In this document: one piece after another, positions 19,641-28,131 of the stretch
Position numbering within the stretch: position 1 is the stretch's first letter
Layout of the letters: every line of letters starts with the position of its first letter
Assembly: GCA_012728595.1 (NCBI GenBank)
Contig: JAAYEU010000150.1
Coordinates: 1-45,818 of the forward strand
DNA from: Tissierellia bacterium
GTDB lineage: Bacteria > Bacillota > Clostridia > Tissierellales > Tepidimicrobiaceae
Reading direction: 5' to 3'
DNA length: 45,818 nt
Notes under the pieces: generated by a model
Databases searched by the model: none
Told to the model about the DNA's origin: nothing
Seen by the model: only the letters and a program-made list of their open reading frames with translations
Program-made: the position numbers and the translations under genes

Positions 19641-20663
19641 TTAATCCTCCTGTTCTTCTTTATTATATGATATTTTGAAGTGTTCATATGCTTTCCTGGA
19701 AACTACCCTTCCCCTCGGTGTTCTATTTATGAAACCAATTTGTAGTAGATAGGGTTCATAAACATCTTCAATAGTAGTCCTTTCCTCCCCAGTTGCAGCA
19801 GAAAGGGTATCTAAACCTACTGGTCCACCATCGAAGCTTTCAATCATAGTCAAAAGTATCTTTCTATCCACCCTATCCAATCCAAGTTCATCTACTTCCA
19901 ACATCTTAAGCCCCTTCTTAGCCACCTCCCAAGTAATAACCCCATCTTCTACAACCTGGGCATAATCCCTTACTCTTTTTAAAAGTCTATTGGCAATCCT
20001 AGGTGTCCCCCTAGACCTTTTGGCTATCTCCATAGCCCCTTTATCATCTATGGGGATATTGAGTATTTTTGATGAACGTTTGACAATTTCTTGCAAGCTA
20101 TGAACATCATATAATTCTAGGTTTAACATTACTCCAAACCTATCCCTTAAAGGTGAGGTAAGTAAGCCTGCCCTAGTGGTAGCCCCAATTAAAGTAAATT
20201 TAGATAAATCCAATCTTATGGACCTGGCACTTGGCCCTTTACCTATGATAATATCTAAGGCAAAATCCTCCATAGCGGGATAAAGTATCTCTTCTACAGA
20301 CCTATTTAATCTATGTATTTCATCTATAAATAAGACATCATCTTCCCCTAAATTAGTCAGTATACTTGCCAAATCTCCAGGCCTTTCAATGGCAGGACCT
20401 GATGTAACCCTTACATTTACACCCATTTCATTGGCTATTATATTGGCTAATGTAGTCTTTCCTAATCCGGGTGGACCATAAAGAAGGACATGGTCTAAGG
20501 GTTCCTTCCTCTCCTTTGCAGCTTGGATGAATATTCTAAGTTTTTCCTTAACTTTCTCTTGACCTATATACTCATTAAGCCATTTAGGTCTTAAATTGGA
20601 TTCGATTTCCCTATCCTCTCTTTGAATTGAGCTGGAAACGATTCTTTCGTTCATATTATCCAT
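19641..20663 (-). CDS. ruvB: Holliday junction branch migration ATPase RuvB
   Basis: This is the hexameric AAA+ motor that drives branch migration with RuvA. The 340-residue protein shows [18 protein letters not shown], Walker [11 protein letters not shown] (about residue 65), Walker [10 protein letters not shown], sensor 1 GATTRAGLL and the C-terminal winged-helix segment ending in RTPRGRVVS. The start has AAGGAG upstream. It forms an operon with ruvA (16-base gap) and DUF2905. Confidence 0.97.
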   Translation of the reverse strand: MDNMNERIVSSSIQREDREIESNLRPKWLNEYIGQEKVKEKLRIFIQAAKERKEPLDHVLLYGPPGLGKTTLANIIANEMGVNVRVTSGPAIERPGDLASILTNLGEDDVLFIDEIHRLNRSVEEILYPAMEDFALDIIIGKGPSARSIRLDLSKFTLIGATTRAGLLTSPLRDRFGVMLNLELYDVHSLQEIVKRSSKILNIPIDDKGAMEIAKRSRGTPRIANRLLKRVRDYAQVVEDGVITWEVAKKGLKMLEVDELGLDRVDRKILLTMIESFDGGPVGLDTLSAATGEERTTIEDVYEPYLLQIGFINRTPRGRVVSRKAYEHFKISYNKEEQED

Positions 20664-20679
20664 AAGCTATTATCTCTCC

Positions 20680-21264
20680 TTACTGTTTAGAAAGCCTTTT
20701 TAAAGCTTCCCTTATAATGCCTTCTGCAGCCATTCCATCGGTATTAATCTGGTTTATAATCTTTAATACCTCTCCTTTGGAATAGCCTAAGCTCATTATA
20801 CCATCTATAGCTATTTTTATTTCGTCATCTTCCATTACACTTTTCTCATCTGCTACAATTTCCTCTTTATTTATTCTATCCTTTAATTCCAAAATAATCC
20901 TAGATGCTGTTTTCTTACCGACTCCAGGAACGCTACAAAGTTGCTCTGAGTCGTTTTGTAATATTGCTAATTTAATTTGATTTGGAGTTAGAGTTGAAAG
21001 AATGCTTAAACCAACCTTAGGTCCAATCTTTGACACCAGCAGTAACAGATTAAACATCTCTAACTCCTCTTGGGTTGAAAAACCATATAAATATATACCA
21101 TCGTCTCGTAGGTTAAAATGAATATACATGGTAGTATGCTTGCCTATGGAAACATCCATAAGGGATTTGTTAGAAGTATAAATCCTATATCCTATTCCAT
21201 TATTATCTAATACTAGATAATCCTCTTTAATACTTACAACCTTGCCTATTATGTATTCGTACAT
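20680..21264 (-). CDS. ruvA: Holliday junction-binding protein RuvA
   Basis: This tetrameric protein binds four-way junctions and loads RuvB. It has an N-terminal OB fold starting MYEYIIGKVVSI, helix-hairpin-helix motifs (LLLVSKIGPKVGLSIL and LCSVPGVGKKTASRIILEL) and a C-terminal RuvB-binding helix bundle (SLGYSKGEV). An ATG three codons further upstream (21273) exists, but the family N-terminus and the AAAGGA spacing favour 21264, giving 194 residues. Confidence 0.96.
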   Translation of the reverse strand: MYEYIIGKVVSIKEDYLVLDNNGIGYRIYTSNKSLMDVSIGKHTTMYIHFNLRDDGIYLYGFSTQEELEMFNLLLLVSKIGPKVGLSILSTLTPNQIKLAILQNDSEQLCSVPGVGKKTASRIILELKDRINKEEIVADEKSVMEDDEIKIAIDGIMSLGYSKGEVLKIINQINTDGMAAEGIIREALKRLSKQ

Positions 21265-21278
21265 ATTCCCCATCCTTT

Positions 21279-21773
21279 TTATTTCATTTTAAACATTTCC
21301 TTGTGGTTTAAACAACTACTATGGCATATGGCCACCGCTAGTGCATCTGCTGCATCATCTGGTTTAGGTATCTCCTTTAAATTAAGCAGTATTTTTACCA
21401 TCTCTTGAACCTGGCTTTTTTCAGCCCTTCCATAGCCTACTACCGCTTGCTTTACCTGTAAAGGAGTATATTCATAAACCTCTAAACCCTTATGGATGGC
21501 AGCAAGAATCTCCACTCCCCTAGCTTGTCCTACCTGAATAGCAGTCTTTACGTTTTTATTAAAAAACAACTCTTCTACCGCTAAATCCACTGGATTATAT
21601 CTATCTATTATGTTTGATAACTCATCATAAATTATTTTAAGCCTTTCTGGGAAAATGGTTTTGGAATCCGTCCGAATGGTTCCATAATCAATTGTCTTAT
21701 ATCTATTTCCCTTATACTCAATCACTCCATAACCGACTGTAGCTAGTCCTGGATCTATACCTAATATTATCAT
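21279..21773 (-). CDS. ruvC: Holliday junction resolvase RuvC
   Basis: This dimeric RNase-H-fold nuclease cuts junctions. The 164-residue protein begins [19 protein letters not shown] (first catalytic Asp). The next acidic residues are in [12 protein letters not shown], and the C-terminal [14 protein letters not shown] carries the last catalytic aspartates. A 14-residue-longer reading is possible from 21815 but lacks family similarity. Together with ruvA (14-base gap) and ruvB it is a complete RuvABC set. Confidence 0.97.
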   Translation of the reverse strand: MIILGIDPGLATVGYGVIEYKGNRYKTIDYGTIRTDSKTIFPERLKIIYDELSNIIDRYNPVDLAVEELFFNKNVKTAIQVGQARGVEILAAIHKGLEVYEYTPLQVKQAVVGYGRAEKSQVQEMVKILLNLKEIPKPDDAADALAVAICHSSCLNHKEMFKMK

Positions 21774-21827
21774 ATTTTTCCCCTTCCATCCTATATCATA
21801 TATACATATTACCACATTTTAAATAGA

Positions 21828-21857
21828 AAAACTAAGTTAGAATACTAACTTAGTTTT
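21828..21857 (-). terminator. Terminator of bofC, upstream of ruvC
   Basis: A perfect 13-bp stem (21828-21840 / 21845-21857) with a 4-nt loop overlaps the bofC stop codon and is followed on the minus strand by TTTTTCTATTT. It should separate bofC from the ruvCAB operon. Confidence 0.88.
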
Positions 21858-22434
21858 AACTAATAAAGTTTTCCAATACATCGGATAGCTCTTCTAAGCT
21901 ATCTACCCTTATCCCCTCTTTTAATTTTTTCTGATCTATTTCCTTTAAGAGGCTTATAGGATAATCGTCAAAAACTTTATCTAATACCTCCATTCCATTT
22001 TCATCTATTCTATATACTGCAACCTTGCCGTCTGCTTCCCCTATAATATAATGATTAGTACAAAGATAATCCCTATCCTCTCTCAATACGATGCGACTAG
22101 TAGTAAAGTGGATTATCCTTACATTAGGATAGTTTTCTTCCATGTATTCTCTGTATTCTTTTTCTGTCATATTGATTATATTCTCATCTATTTCGTTTAT
22201 AATGGTTATTTTATGGTTGCAGGGCTTATAATAAATTTTTTTCTCTATATAGACATTTGGTGAAATTCTCTCTTCTTCCTTTAATATCTCTAAATCCAAT
22301 AAATCTTCTTCATCATGAGAAATCAAATTATCCTCATTAGCTTTTCTACTCATTAACCTATATCCAAATATAAAACTAATGAAAAACAGGCTAGTGCAAA
22401 ATAAAAAAATTAATACAATATTTCGTTTTCTCAT
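21856..22434 (-). CDS. bofC: BofC-domain protein (forespore bypass regulator-like)
   Basis: The 192-residue protein has an N-terminal membrane anchor or signal (about residues 6-27) and an acidic linker. The C-terminal region HYIIGEADGKVAVYRIDENG, then LLKEIDQKKLKEGIRVDSLEELSDVLENFIS matches the BofC C-terminal fold. In Bacillus BofC inhibits the SpoIVB protease and so times pro-sigma-K processing; its place beside ruv genes is conserved. The Shine-Dalgarno site GGAGGG sits inside a hairpin (22438-22465). Confidence 0.8.
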   Translation of the reverse strand: MRKRNIVLIFLFCTSLFFISFIFGYRLMSRKANEDNLISHDEEDLLDLEILKEEERISPNVYIEKKIYYKPCNHKITIINEIDENIINMTEKEYREYMEENYPNVRIIHFTTSRIVLREDRDYLCTNHYIIGEADGKVAVYRIDENGMEVLDKVFDDYPISLLKEIDQKKLKEGIRVDSLEELSDVLENFIS

Positions 22435-22437
22435 AGG

Positions 22438-22465
22438 TATCCCTCCAGTATTATCTAGAGGGATA
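22438..22465 (-). promoter_or_regulatory. Hairpin covering the bofC ribosome-binding site
   Basis: Arms 22438-22445 and 22458-22465 form an 8-bp perfect stem with a 12-nt loop. The downstream arm contains GAGGGAT, part of the GGAGGG Shine-Dalgarno site of bofC. Folding would hide the site. On the plus strand the same stem is followed by TTTTT, so it could instead act as a terminator for anything read rightward. Confidence 0.5.
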
Positions 22466-22501
22466 TTTTTCCCAAATTACAAATTTTTATACATTAAAAT
22501 T

Positions 22502-23134
22502 TTATTTAGAAATCTCTCCTATTTTAAATCCGGCCTTTTCTATCTTTTCTATTAATCCAATTACATCCTTTGTATCTACTCTAATTATCACCCTATATAC
22601 ATCCAATACCTTTGCGTCTACTGCTGCAAAATTTATTATATTTACCCTTTCCTTTCTAATCACTTCTGTAAGCCTTGCCAATTGCCCTGGGATATCCAAC
22701 ATATCTACTACTATTCTCGTACCCTTATCCAAACCAAAAATTTCTGAAAAGGCATTAAAAATCGAATTATGGGTTAAAATTCCAGTAAAGTTATCATTAG
22801 AATCGAAGACTGGTAAGAAAGGGGTTCTCCATTCCTTTAGTAGATAGGATGCATTTTCTATGTAATCGTCTTCTTTTATAGACTTATAATTTGTATTATA
22901 TAAGTCCTTAACCTTGGTATTTTTCAGAAACTCTTCTTTATCAACAGAATCGTACTCGAAAAACCTTCTAAATATGGCTTCTTTCATCAAATAGCCTTTA
23001 AATTCATTACCATCTAAAACGGGTAATGACATAAAGTCCCCTTCTTGAATTTTGTCTAGAGCAGTTTTAATATCATCCTCCAGATCCAGTGTGACCAATT
23101 CTGTCCTTCGCAGCATGTGGTTTTTTACATACAT
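22502..23134 (-). CDS. CBS-domain pair plus ACT-domain protein
   Basis: The 210-residue cytosolic protein has two CBS motifs (about residues 1-60 and 75-130: GDFMSLPVLDGNEFKGYL and TPFLPVFDSNDNFTGILTH) and an ACT domain (about 137-210: VVDMLDIPGQLARLTEVI). CBS pairs bind adenosyl nucleotides and ACT domains bind amino acids, so it is probably a small-molecule sensor without an attached enzyme, like AcuB-type proteins. Its partner is unknown. The start follows GGGGGG by 7 bases. It lies 15 bases after the unknown gene, likely co-transcribed. Confidence 0.85.
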   Translation of the reverse strand: MYVKNHMLRRTELVTLDLEDDIKTALDKIQEGDFMSLPVLDGNEFKGYLMKEAIFRRFFEYDSVDKEEFLKNTKVKDLYNTNYKSIKEDDYIENASYLLKEWRTPFLPVFDSNDNFTGILTHNSIFNAFSEIFGLDKGTRIVVDMLDIPGQLARLTEVIRKERVNIINFAAVDAKVLDVYRVIIRVDTKDVIGLIEKIEKAGFKIGEISK

Positions 23135-23149
23135 TCATAATCCCCCCAT

Positions 23150-23881
23150 TTATAAATATCTATTAAGAACCCTATCATTAATGCCAAACCAGCTAGCTTC
23201 TTTATAAAGATTTATGGTGCTTTTAGTTATTACATTCACTATCATTGTATAAAGATCTCTAATTTCCTTAGTAGACAGATAAGATTCTTCTTTTATATTA
23301 GGTTTATTGAAATTATATTCTATCTTTAGCTGTTTATCAATATTCATGTTTAAATTATATATTTTACCTTTAATTACTTTTTCACAATATGTAGTAATAA
23401 AATCGGTTAAGTAGCCGCTTTCCCTATTCTTTTTATCTATTTCCCTCCAAATCTTTTCTTTTAGCTTCTTTATTTCGTCTATGCTTGTATCGTAATGAAA
23501 TAGATAGCTTTTTTCATATAGCTTGTCAATTGAGCAATGCTTAATAGTCTTGTCTTCTAATATATTTACCCATTTATTGTTATAATAACCATTTTTATAT
23601 CCTTCTAAATATAGGGTTAATTCTAATCTATCTATATCCTCATGGATTAACATGGTAATATTATTAGATATAAGTTGTCTATCTTTTCTTGGAAACAATA
23701 GCTTTTTTACCCTTCTCCTTATTTTCTTAGTACAAATGTATTTAGGAGAAATATTGGTCATTTTCGTTTCCAAATCGTATAGATTTAGGAGGATATGTAT
23801 TGAGTTTATGTCGTCATTATATAGAAAGTTATATCTGAGTCCATTATAGATTTGCCAGTGCTCAACTTTTGCCAATACCAA
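23150..23881 (-). CDS. Unknown protein, 243 residues, TTG start
   Basis: I do not recognise this protein. It is basic, Asn/Tyr/Lys-rich, has no signal peptide or membrane helix, and contains a cluster KKIRRRVKKLLFPRKDRQ about 65-80 residues in. The reading frame is open to 23932, where only a TTG without a ribosome site exists; a TTG at 23881 has GGGGAGGG about 6 bases upstream and is preferred. It precedes the CBS-ACT gene by 15 bases. The spacing and strong ribosome site indicate a real gene, probably lineage-restricted. Confidence 0.7.
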   Translation of the reverse strand: MVLAKVEHWQIYNGLRYNFLYNDDINSIHILLNLYDLETKMTNISPKYICTKKIRRRVKKLLFPRKDRQLISNNITMLIHEDIDRLELTLYLEGYKNGYYNNKWVNILEDKTIKHCSIDKLYEKSYLFHYDTSIDEIKKLKEKIWREIDKKNRESGYLTDFITTYCEKVIKGKIYNLNMNIDKQLKIEYNFNKPNIKEESYLSTKEIRDLYTMIVNVITKSTINLYKEASWFGINDRVLNRYL

Positions 23882-24046
23882 ATTTATCCCTCCCCTTAGC
23901 AATTGTTTCCAAAAATATGGAGGATTAAACAATTATTTTAGTTATCCTTTTGACACTTTACTATATTATACTACAATAAGCGTCATCATTGTGGAAAAAT
24001 TTCCCCAATTCTTCCTCTATATTATAAAAAAGAAAAGCAAAATAAT

Positions 24047-24071
24047 AAGCATTGAAACAAGTCCAATGCTT
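24047..24071 (-). terminator. Terminator of the MltG-like gene
   Basis: An 8-bp stem (AAGCATTG / CAATGCTT) with a 9-nt loop lies 17 bases after the stop codon. On the minus strand it is followed by ATTATTTTGC and a further T-rich run. Confidence 0.65.
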
Positions 24072-24087
24072 CGAATAATGGAAATAG

Positions 24088-24645
24088 TTATTTAGCAGTA
24101 TTTATATTATCCTCTTGCTTTAACAAGATAGAAATAATACTATCATAATCCAATCCTTTAGTCAATTTATAAACTCCTACCCTTAACCTTTTATCTACCC
24201 CTTTTTTTATGCCATAATTATGAAAACTTTCAGCATCGTCAATTATGCCTGCTTTTTCTAATCCTCTTGATACTTTTGTTAAAGAATCCCCTGTTTCAAT
24301 AATGAAAGTTACCTCTTCCAATTCTCCATAGAACTCTAGACTTTCTTCTTGATCTTTTTCACTTTCACTAGCAAAATTTTCACTTTCATCTTCAATATCG
24401 CCATTGTCAGTATCAGAAATTAATTCCTTATTATCCTGATTGCCTTCTTCCTTATCAGCGGCAATATCTATGCTATCTTTTATGAAGACCATACCTAATT
24501 CTTTAGCTCTTTCTATTATTTCTTGGTTTGAATAATCCCTATATTCCCATGGGGGATTCAAAGTATATATGGCATTTGTAAGTATAATCCCTATTCCCAA
24601 TCCTAATAATAAAAATGGCAACTTATGCTTACTAAACATTTCCAT
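24088..24645 (-). CDS. MltG/YceG-like N-domain membrane protein, short
   Basis: The 185-residue protein has one N-terminal membrane helix (about residues 8-27), a very acidic Glu/Asp/Ser linker (about 65-105), and a C-terminal LysM-like module (VTFIIETGDSLTKVSRGLE to RVGVYKLTKGLDYDSIISIL). That module matches the substrate-binding part of MltG endolytic transglycosylases. The catalytic YceG half, about 200 residues more, is missing, so it is not expected to cut peptidoglycan itself. An anchored binding or regulatory protein is the best guess. Confidence 0.7.
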   Translation of the reverse strand: MEMFSKHKLPFLLLGLGIGIILTNAIYTLNPPWEYRDYSNQEIIERAKELGMVFIKDSIDIAADKEEGNQDNKELISDTDNGDIEDESENFASESEKDQEESLEFYGELEEVTFIIETGDSLTKVSRGLEKAGIIDDAESFHNYGIKKGVDKRLRVGVYKLTKGLDYDSIISILLKQEDNINTAK

Positions 24646-24684
24646 ACACCTTACCCTTTTATTCTATTGTATAACAAAATTAAA

Positions 24685-25662
24685 CTAAAGTAAAAATATT
24701 TTTTTCCTCTCACATTCTTTAATTATACTATCAGTCCATATGGATACCTGCACTTGTCCAATATGTTCCTTTTCTAAGAAAAACATGCATATCCTCGATT
24801 GGCCTATTCCACCACCAATGGTAAGAGGCAATTTCCCTTCTATAAGCATTCTATGGTAAACTAGATCTTTTCTATCCTCAGCCTTTGCAAGTTTTAATTG
24901 TCTCTCCAAGGTCTTTCCATCTACCCTTATGCCCATGCTGGACAATTCCAAGGCCTCCTGTAAAATAGGGTTCCAAAACAATATATCTCCATTCAATTCC
25001 CAATCATCATAATCTGGAGACCTTCCATCATGGGGCATACCTGATTTTAATTTCCCACCTATTTTCATTAGAAAAACTGCCTTATATTCCTTACATATTA
25101 AATTCTCCCTTTCCTTAGGGCTATTGTCTGGATATCTATCCTCTAATTCTTGACTTGTGATAAACTTTATCTCTTTTGGTAATTTTTCTACCAAAAATGG
25201 ATACTTGCTATTTATCTTTTTCTCAGTGTCTTTAAAGACCTGATAGATATCCTTTACCACCCTTTTAAGATATTCTTCATTTCTTTCTTCTTTGGATATT
25301 ATCTTTTCCCAGTCCCATTGATCCACATAGATGGAGTGGGTATGATCCAAATTTTCATCAGGTCTAATTGCATTCATATCCGTATATATGCCTTCCCCCA
25401 CTCTAAAGCCATAACGCTTTAGTGCCATCCTTTTCCATTTTGCTAAGGATTGTACGATTTCAATCTCTTCATTATATTTCCTCATCTTAAAGGAAACGGC
25501 CTTTTCTACCCCACTTAAATTATCATTTAAGCCCGTTTCAGGCCTGACAAATAATGGGGCAGATACCCTTATTAAGTTGAGTTTTTTGGCCAATTGTCTT
25601 TCAAAATAATCCTTTATTATCTTAATAGCAATTTGAGTTTCTCTTATATCTAAGCTTTTCAT
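24685..25662 (-). CDS. asnA: Ammonia-dependent asparagine synthetase
   Basis: This enzyme uses ATP and NH4+ to convert aspartate to asparagine and has a class-II-synthetase fold. The 325-residue protein shows ETQIAIKIIKDYFE at the start, RVSAPLFV, DLSGVEKAVSF-like and HSIYVDQWDWEK segments, and the GGGIGQSRICMFFL motif 3 near the end. AGGAGG precedes the ATG. Control by the asparagine T-box upstream means it is induced when tRNA-Asn is uncharged. Confidence 0.96.
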   Translation of the reverse strand: MKSLDIRETQIAIKIIKDYFERQLAKKLNLIRVSAPLFVRPETGLNDNLSGVEKAVSFKMRKYNEEIEIVQSLAKWKRMALKRYGFRVGEGIYTDMNAIRPDENLDHTHSIYVDQWDWEKIISKEERNEEYLKRVVKDIYQVFKDTEKKINSKYPFLVEKLPKEIKFITSQELEDRYPDNSPKERENLICKEYKAVFLMKIGGKLKSGMPHDGRSPDYDDWELNGDILFWNPILQEALELSSMGIRVDGKTLERQLKLAKAEDRKDLVYHRMLIEGKLPLTIGGGIGQSRICMFFLEKEHIGQVQVSIWTDSIIKECERKKIFLL

Positions 25663-25689
25663 ATCTCTTCCCTCCTGTATTATTTAAAA

Positions 25690-25997
25690 ATAATAAAATA
25701 AAAAAACCTTCCATCCTAAAGGACGAAAGGTTATCTTCCGCGGTGCCACCCTTATTAGCAAAAGGCTCTCTTTAACCAGTACAGAATAATAATTCTATAC
25801 TGTATAGTTGATAACGGACTATACCCGTCTAAGCCTACTCTTTGCATAAACAAATTTCGGTTAGAAGCTTAGGGATGTTCTTCATCATTAATTCCGTGCC
25901 GGATTCCCACCAACTACCGACTCTCTGAAACTTCCTTAATGACTACTCTTCCCCTCATTGCTTTTGTTTGATTTTTCAGTTAACTATTATATTTTAA
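25690..25997 (-). promoter_or_regulatory. T-box leader of asnA, specifier AAC (Asn)
   Basis: The T-box AGGGTGGCACCGCGGA lies at 25737-25752 (minus). The terminator arms AACCTTTCGTCC and GGATGGAAGGTT span about 25705-25732 and end in a T-run. Stem I has the AGTAG S-turn. The specifier AAC (25877-25879) is followed by A and UCCCU, which pairs with AGGGG on the 5' side. Asn matches asnA. It also fills the 374-base gap between asnA and the DUF3006 gene. Confidence 0.92.
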
Positions 25998-26003
25998 TTA
26001 TTC

Positions 26004-26032
26004 ATTATATTGTATACATTATTATTTGTCAA
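26004..26032 (-). promoter_or_regulatory. Perfect sigma-A promoter of the asnA T-box
   Basis: Minus-strand TTGACA (26027-26032) and TATAAT (26004-26009) are separated by exactly 17 bases. It begins just after the stop codon of the DUF3006 gene (26037) with no terminator between them. Confidence 0.88.
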
Positions 26033-26036
26033 TAGG

Positions 26037-26261
26037 TTATTTTTGTTTATTTAATAAGGAATTAAATAACCGGTTGATATTCTTTTCCCTTTCTTTAGTT
26101 TCTTCTTCATGTATTATAAATTTGTCATCTATATATTCTACTACATCCCCTTCTTTTAGATTTTCTGGAAACAGTACCCTATCAAACTCTAGAACACCAC
26201 CATCGCTTACTATTTCAATTACAACCCGGTCTTCCTCAAACCTATCAACTATACCCTTCAC
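26037..26261 (-). CDS. DUF3006 protein
   Basis: The 74-residue protein starts MKGIVDRFEEDRVVIEI, the DUF3006 signature, has the FPENLKEGDVVEY turn, and ends in a Lys/Glu-rich helix. DUF3006 genes commonly follow a secreted ComEC-like metallo-beta-lactamase gene, as here (11-base gap), so a joint function is likely. The function itself is unknown. AGGAG precedes the ATG. Confidence 0.85.
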   Translation of the reverse strand: MKGIVDRFEEDRVVIEIVSDGGVLEFDRVLFPENLKEGDVVEYIDDKFIIHEEETKEREKNINRLFNSLLNKQK

Positions 26262-26272
26262 CTAATCTCCTC

Positions 26273-27307
26273 CTATTTAACACAATTTTTATGAGGCCTA
26301 TAACCGTTTTTTTCTGCCTCTAAAATAGTTTTAAAATAAATTTGATTTTCTTTATCTGGTAATGAATTGCATCCCCTACTATGAAAAACCTTGGTATTTT
26401 TGTTTCCAATGTATGTCGCTTCTTCTATACTCCCAGCTGTAATCTTGGATTCATAACGCCACTTTTGACCATCTGAGACAAAAACTATGTCCCCAACTTG
26501 GTCCGTTCTAAGGATTTCTGTGCCTACTTTACTTAACCTTTCTAAAGTCTCCTCATGGGGGTGGCCATAGTTATTATCCCTCCCTACACTTATTATAGAG
26601 TATTTTGGGTTAACCTTGTTTAAAAAGCCTTCTGTTGATGAGCTTCTTCCACCATGATGTCCTACCCTTAATAGGTCAGCTCTAAGGTCTAAGTTGCTAT
26701 TTACCATATCTATTTCAGAGCTTTCTTCAGCATCTCCAGCTATAATTAGTGAGTTTTTCAAATAATCTATTTTAGTCACAATTGAAAAATCATTAGTCTG
26801 GGAGTAATCATCCCTATTTGGAGCTAAGAAATAAACTTTAAACCCTTCTTCATCTATTATGTAATCCTCTGCTTTTACTATGTCTATCTTTAGGTTTTTC
26901 TTTTCTATCTCCAACAATAGCTCCTCAAATACAAGCGTATTGGCAGTTCTATTTGGCATATAAATCTTATGGATGATAAAATTCCTTATTACATGGGGCA
27001 ATCCTCCTATATGATCTTCATGTGGATGGGTAGCTATTATATAATCTATTTCTTCTATACCCAGTCCTTTAATATATTCTACCACTTTATCCTTAGCATT
27101 CCTAGCCCCTCCGTCGATTAAGGCTACTTCACCATTTGGTAATTGAACTAAGGTTGAATCCCCCTGCCCTACATCTATAAAATGAACTACCAGTTCACTA
27201 TGGTAATCTTTAGGAGGAATCGTATCAGTTGCAATATCGCAAGCTGCCATGGTTAAAAGTAAGATCAAAAAGATAGTTAGTAGAAGGTTTATTCTACCTC
27301 TTTTCAT
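26273..27307 (-). CDS. ComEC-like MBL-fold lipoprotein with Ada-type C-terminal metal site
   Basis: The N-terminus is a lipoprotein signal with lipobox LTMAAC (Cys about residue 23), so the enzyme is probably anchored outside the membrane. The MBL domain begins HFIDVGQGDSTLV and has THPHEDHIGG, GDAEESS and VGHHGGRSSS. This resembles the ComEC C-terminal nuclease-like domain. The last 45 residues (YIGNKNTKVFHSRGCNSL ... YRPHKNC) form an Ada-type zinc/DNA-contact module. A role in extracellular DNA or nucleotide processing is inferred from ComEC. Confidence 0.85.
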   Translation of the reverse strand: MKRGRINLLLTIFLILLLTMAACDIATDTIPPKDYHSELVVHFIDVGQGDSTLVQLPNGEVALIDGGARNAKDKVVEYIKGLGIEEIDYIIATHPHEDHIGGLPHVIRNFIIHKIYMPNRTANTLVFEELLLEIEKKNLKIDIVKAEDYIIDEEGFKVYFLAPNRDDYSQTNDFSIVTKIDYLKNSLIIAGDAEESSEIDMVNSNLDLRADLLRVGHHGGRSSSTEGFLNKVNPKYSIISVGRDNNYGHPHEETLERLSKVGTEILRTDQVGDIVFVSDGQKWRYESKITAGSIEEATYIGNKNTKVFHSRGCNSLPDKENQIYFKTILEAEKNGYRPHKNCVK

Positions 27308-27346
27308 AAGAACCCTCCTTTAATTGTCTGCAAAATCTACTTCATT

Positions 27347-27380
27347 AGAAAAAATCCTCCCTATCCTAGGATAAGAAGGA
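27347..27380 (-). terminator. Terminator of the phospholipase-C-like gene
   Basis: Right after the stop codon (27381-27383) the minus strand reads TCCTTCTTATCC, TA, GGATAGGGAGGA, a 12-bp stem with two G-U pairs, then TTTTTTC. Confidence 0.85.
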
Positions 27381-28025
27381 CTAAAATTCAAAGGCAAAAT
27401 CCTTATATATTTCTTCATTATACGCCCTAACTGTATCAATTATAAAATATGCAACCTTTAAATTTAGGGATAAAGCAAAATTTAAATCGTTAGCAAATCC
27501 CGTTTTAAGTGAGTACTCTTCAATTACTTCTTCTATATATTCTTTGATTAATGGCCTTAATTTTATTACTCGATTTTGAAAGATATCTATATCATCGACG
27601 GTTATAACATTCTTCTTAAAATCATGCCTAAAGGCATAATCGTTCAATCTGGACTCATACTTGATATGTTTAAACATGCTATTAATAAAAGTCCACCTTT
27701 CCGCATGGGGTAGACATACAAAATCGCTTATATAATGGGATATGATGCCAATTTTCTTACTTAACATTTTGACTGCTAAAGGGTCAGGCTTAGAATTGAA
27801 ATCTATAAACCTAGTTAAGAATATCAGTTTAATTATCTCATTGACTACATAGTTTAAACTTTCCTTTTTATAATGCCTGTGAAGCCTAAACTGTGGCAAT
27901 ATATCTGGTGCTACTGAACCCCATAGCAAGGAGTTGTTATCTAGCTTTATTCCGTAGATATCGAAAATATTTTCATAGATTTTATTAGCTATAATTTTAT
28001 GTGTATCACCAAAAATATCAAACAC
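27381..28025 (-). CDS. Zinc-dependent phospholipase C family protein
   Basis: The 214-residue helical protein matches the PF00882 group: an early histidine in FGDTHKIIANKI, WGSVAPDILPQF with its Asp, then RLHRHYKKES, and a HYISDFVCLPHAERW helix that would supply zinc ligands. There is no signal peptide, unlike secreted Clostridium alpha-toxin, and no C2-like domain, so it is an intracellular or non-toxin relative. Substrate is unknown. It stands alone with its own terminator. Confidence 0.8.
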   Translation of the reverse strand: MFDIFGDTHKIIANKIYENIFDIYGIKLDNNSLLWGSVAPDILPQFRLHRHYKKESLNYVVNEIIKLIFLTRFIDFNSKPDPLAVKMLSKKIGIISHYISDFVCLPHAERWTFINSMFKHIKYESRLNDYAFRHDFKKNVITVDDIDIFQNRVIKLRPLIKEYIEEVIEEYSLKTGFANDLNFALSLNLKVAYFIIDTVRAYNEEIYKDFAFEF

Positions 28026-28131
28026 GTCCTTTATATAGATTTTGAAACCTTATTCGATATTACAACATATAAATTGAAAAGTCAATATCAAAAACTTGGC
28101 ATCCCTATCCCATTAAAATAAAAAATCCCCA

